64,000 bases of DNA from Doris montereyensis. Its lineage: Eukaryota > Mollusca > Gastropoda > Nudibranchia > Dorididae. The translations under genes were made by a program, and so were the position numbers. A model generated the notes under the pieces. It saw only the letters and a program-made list of their open reading frames with translations, was not told where the DNA came from and did not search any database. How positions within the stretch are numbered: the first letter of the stretch is position 1; each line of letters opens with the position of its first letter. Shown piece by piece: positions 63,991 to 64,000 of this stretch. The stretch spans positions 62,001 to 126,000 of the forward strand of contig JAXRKP010001005.1 in NCBI GenBank assembly GCA_037039925.1, read 5' to 3'.

Positions 63991-64000
63991 TTTGTTTCTT

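Overview
The window is nuclear DNA of an animal: AT-rich, with two intron-split conserved genes in convergent orientation and introns full of tRNA-derived SINEs, decayed non-LTR retrotransposons, TIR elements and long minisatellites. No bacterial operon, CRISPR array, phage or rRNA is present. The proteins read like a bilaterian invertebrate. The repeat style suggests a marine lophotrochozoan, perhaps a mollusc, but that is inference.

Region 1 (1-8308, + strand) holds the last eleven coding exons of a TRAM1-type ER translocon protein. Its N-terminal exon(s) lie upstream of the window. Region 2 (8309-16194) is its 3' UTR and the intergenic space, with a 24-base G run and a stray copy of one CAND1 exon. 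Region 3 (16195-57744, - strand) is a whole CAND1 gene (cullin exchange factor). I traced 32 exons from the ATG at 57744 to the stop at 16195.

CAND1 introns hold a 43-bp, a 28-bp, a 27-bp and a roughly 3.8-kb 44-bp tandem array, an antisense GC-rich I-group LINE with RNase H (about 32.05-36.39 kb), other LINE remains at 53.6-56.3 kb, three TIR elements with TTAA or TA target sites, and several SINE families. Region 4 (57745-64000) is a graveyard of LINE fragments on both strands, including a foldback, ending in a tRNA-headed SINE.

The most striking feature is the state of CAND1. About fourteen of 32 exons carry small indels, stops or poor splice sites, many in homopolymers. The damage is patchy: ten consecutive exons (20987-29501 and neighbours) are clean, while exons 1-5 and most exons at 30-41 kb are broken. 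This fits a patchwork assembly with raw-read gap filling better than uniform pseudogene decay, but both remain possible. I found no evidence for a new defence, toxin or biosynthetic system.
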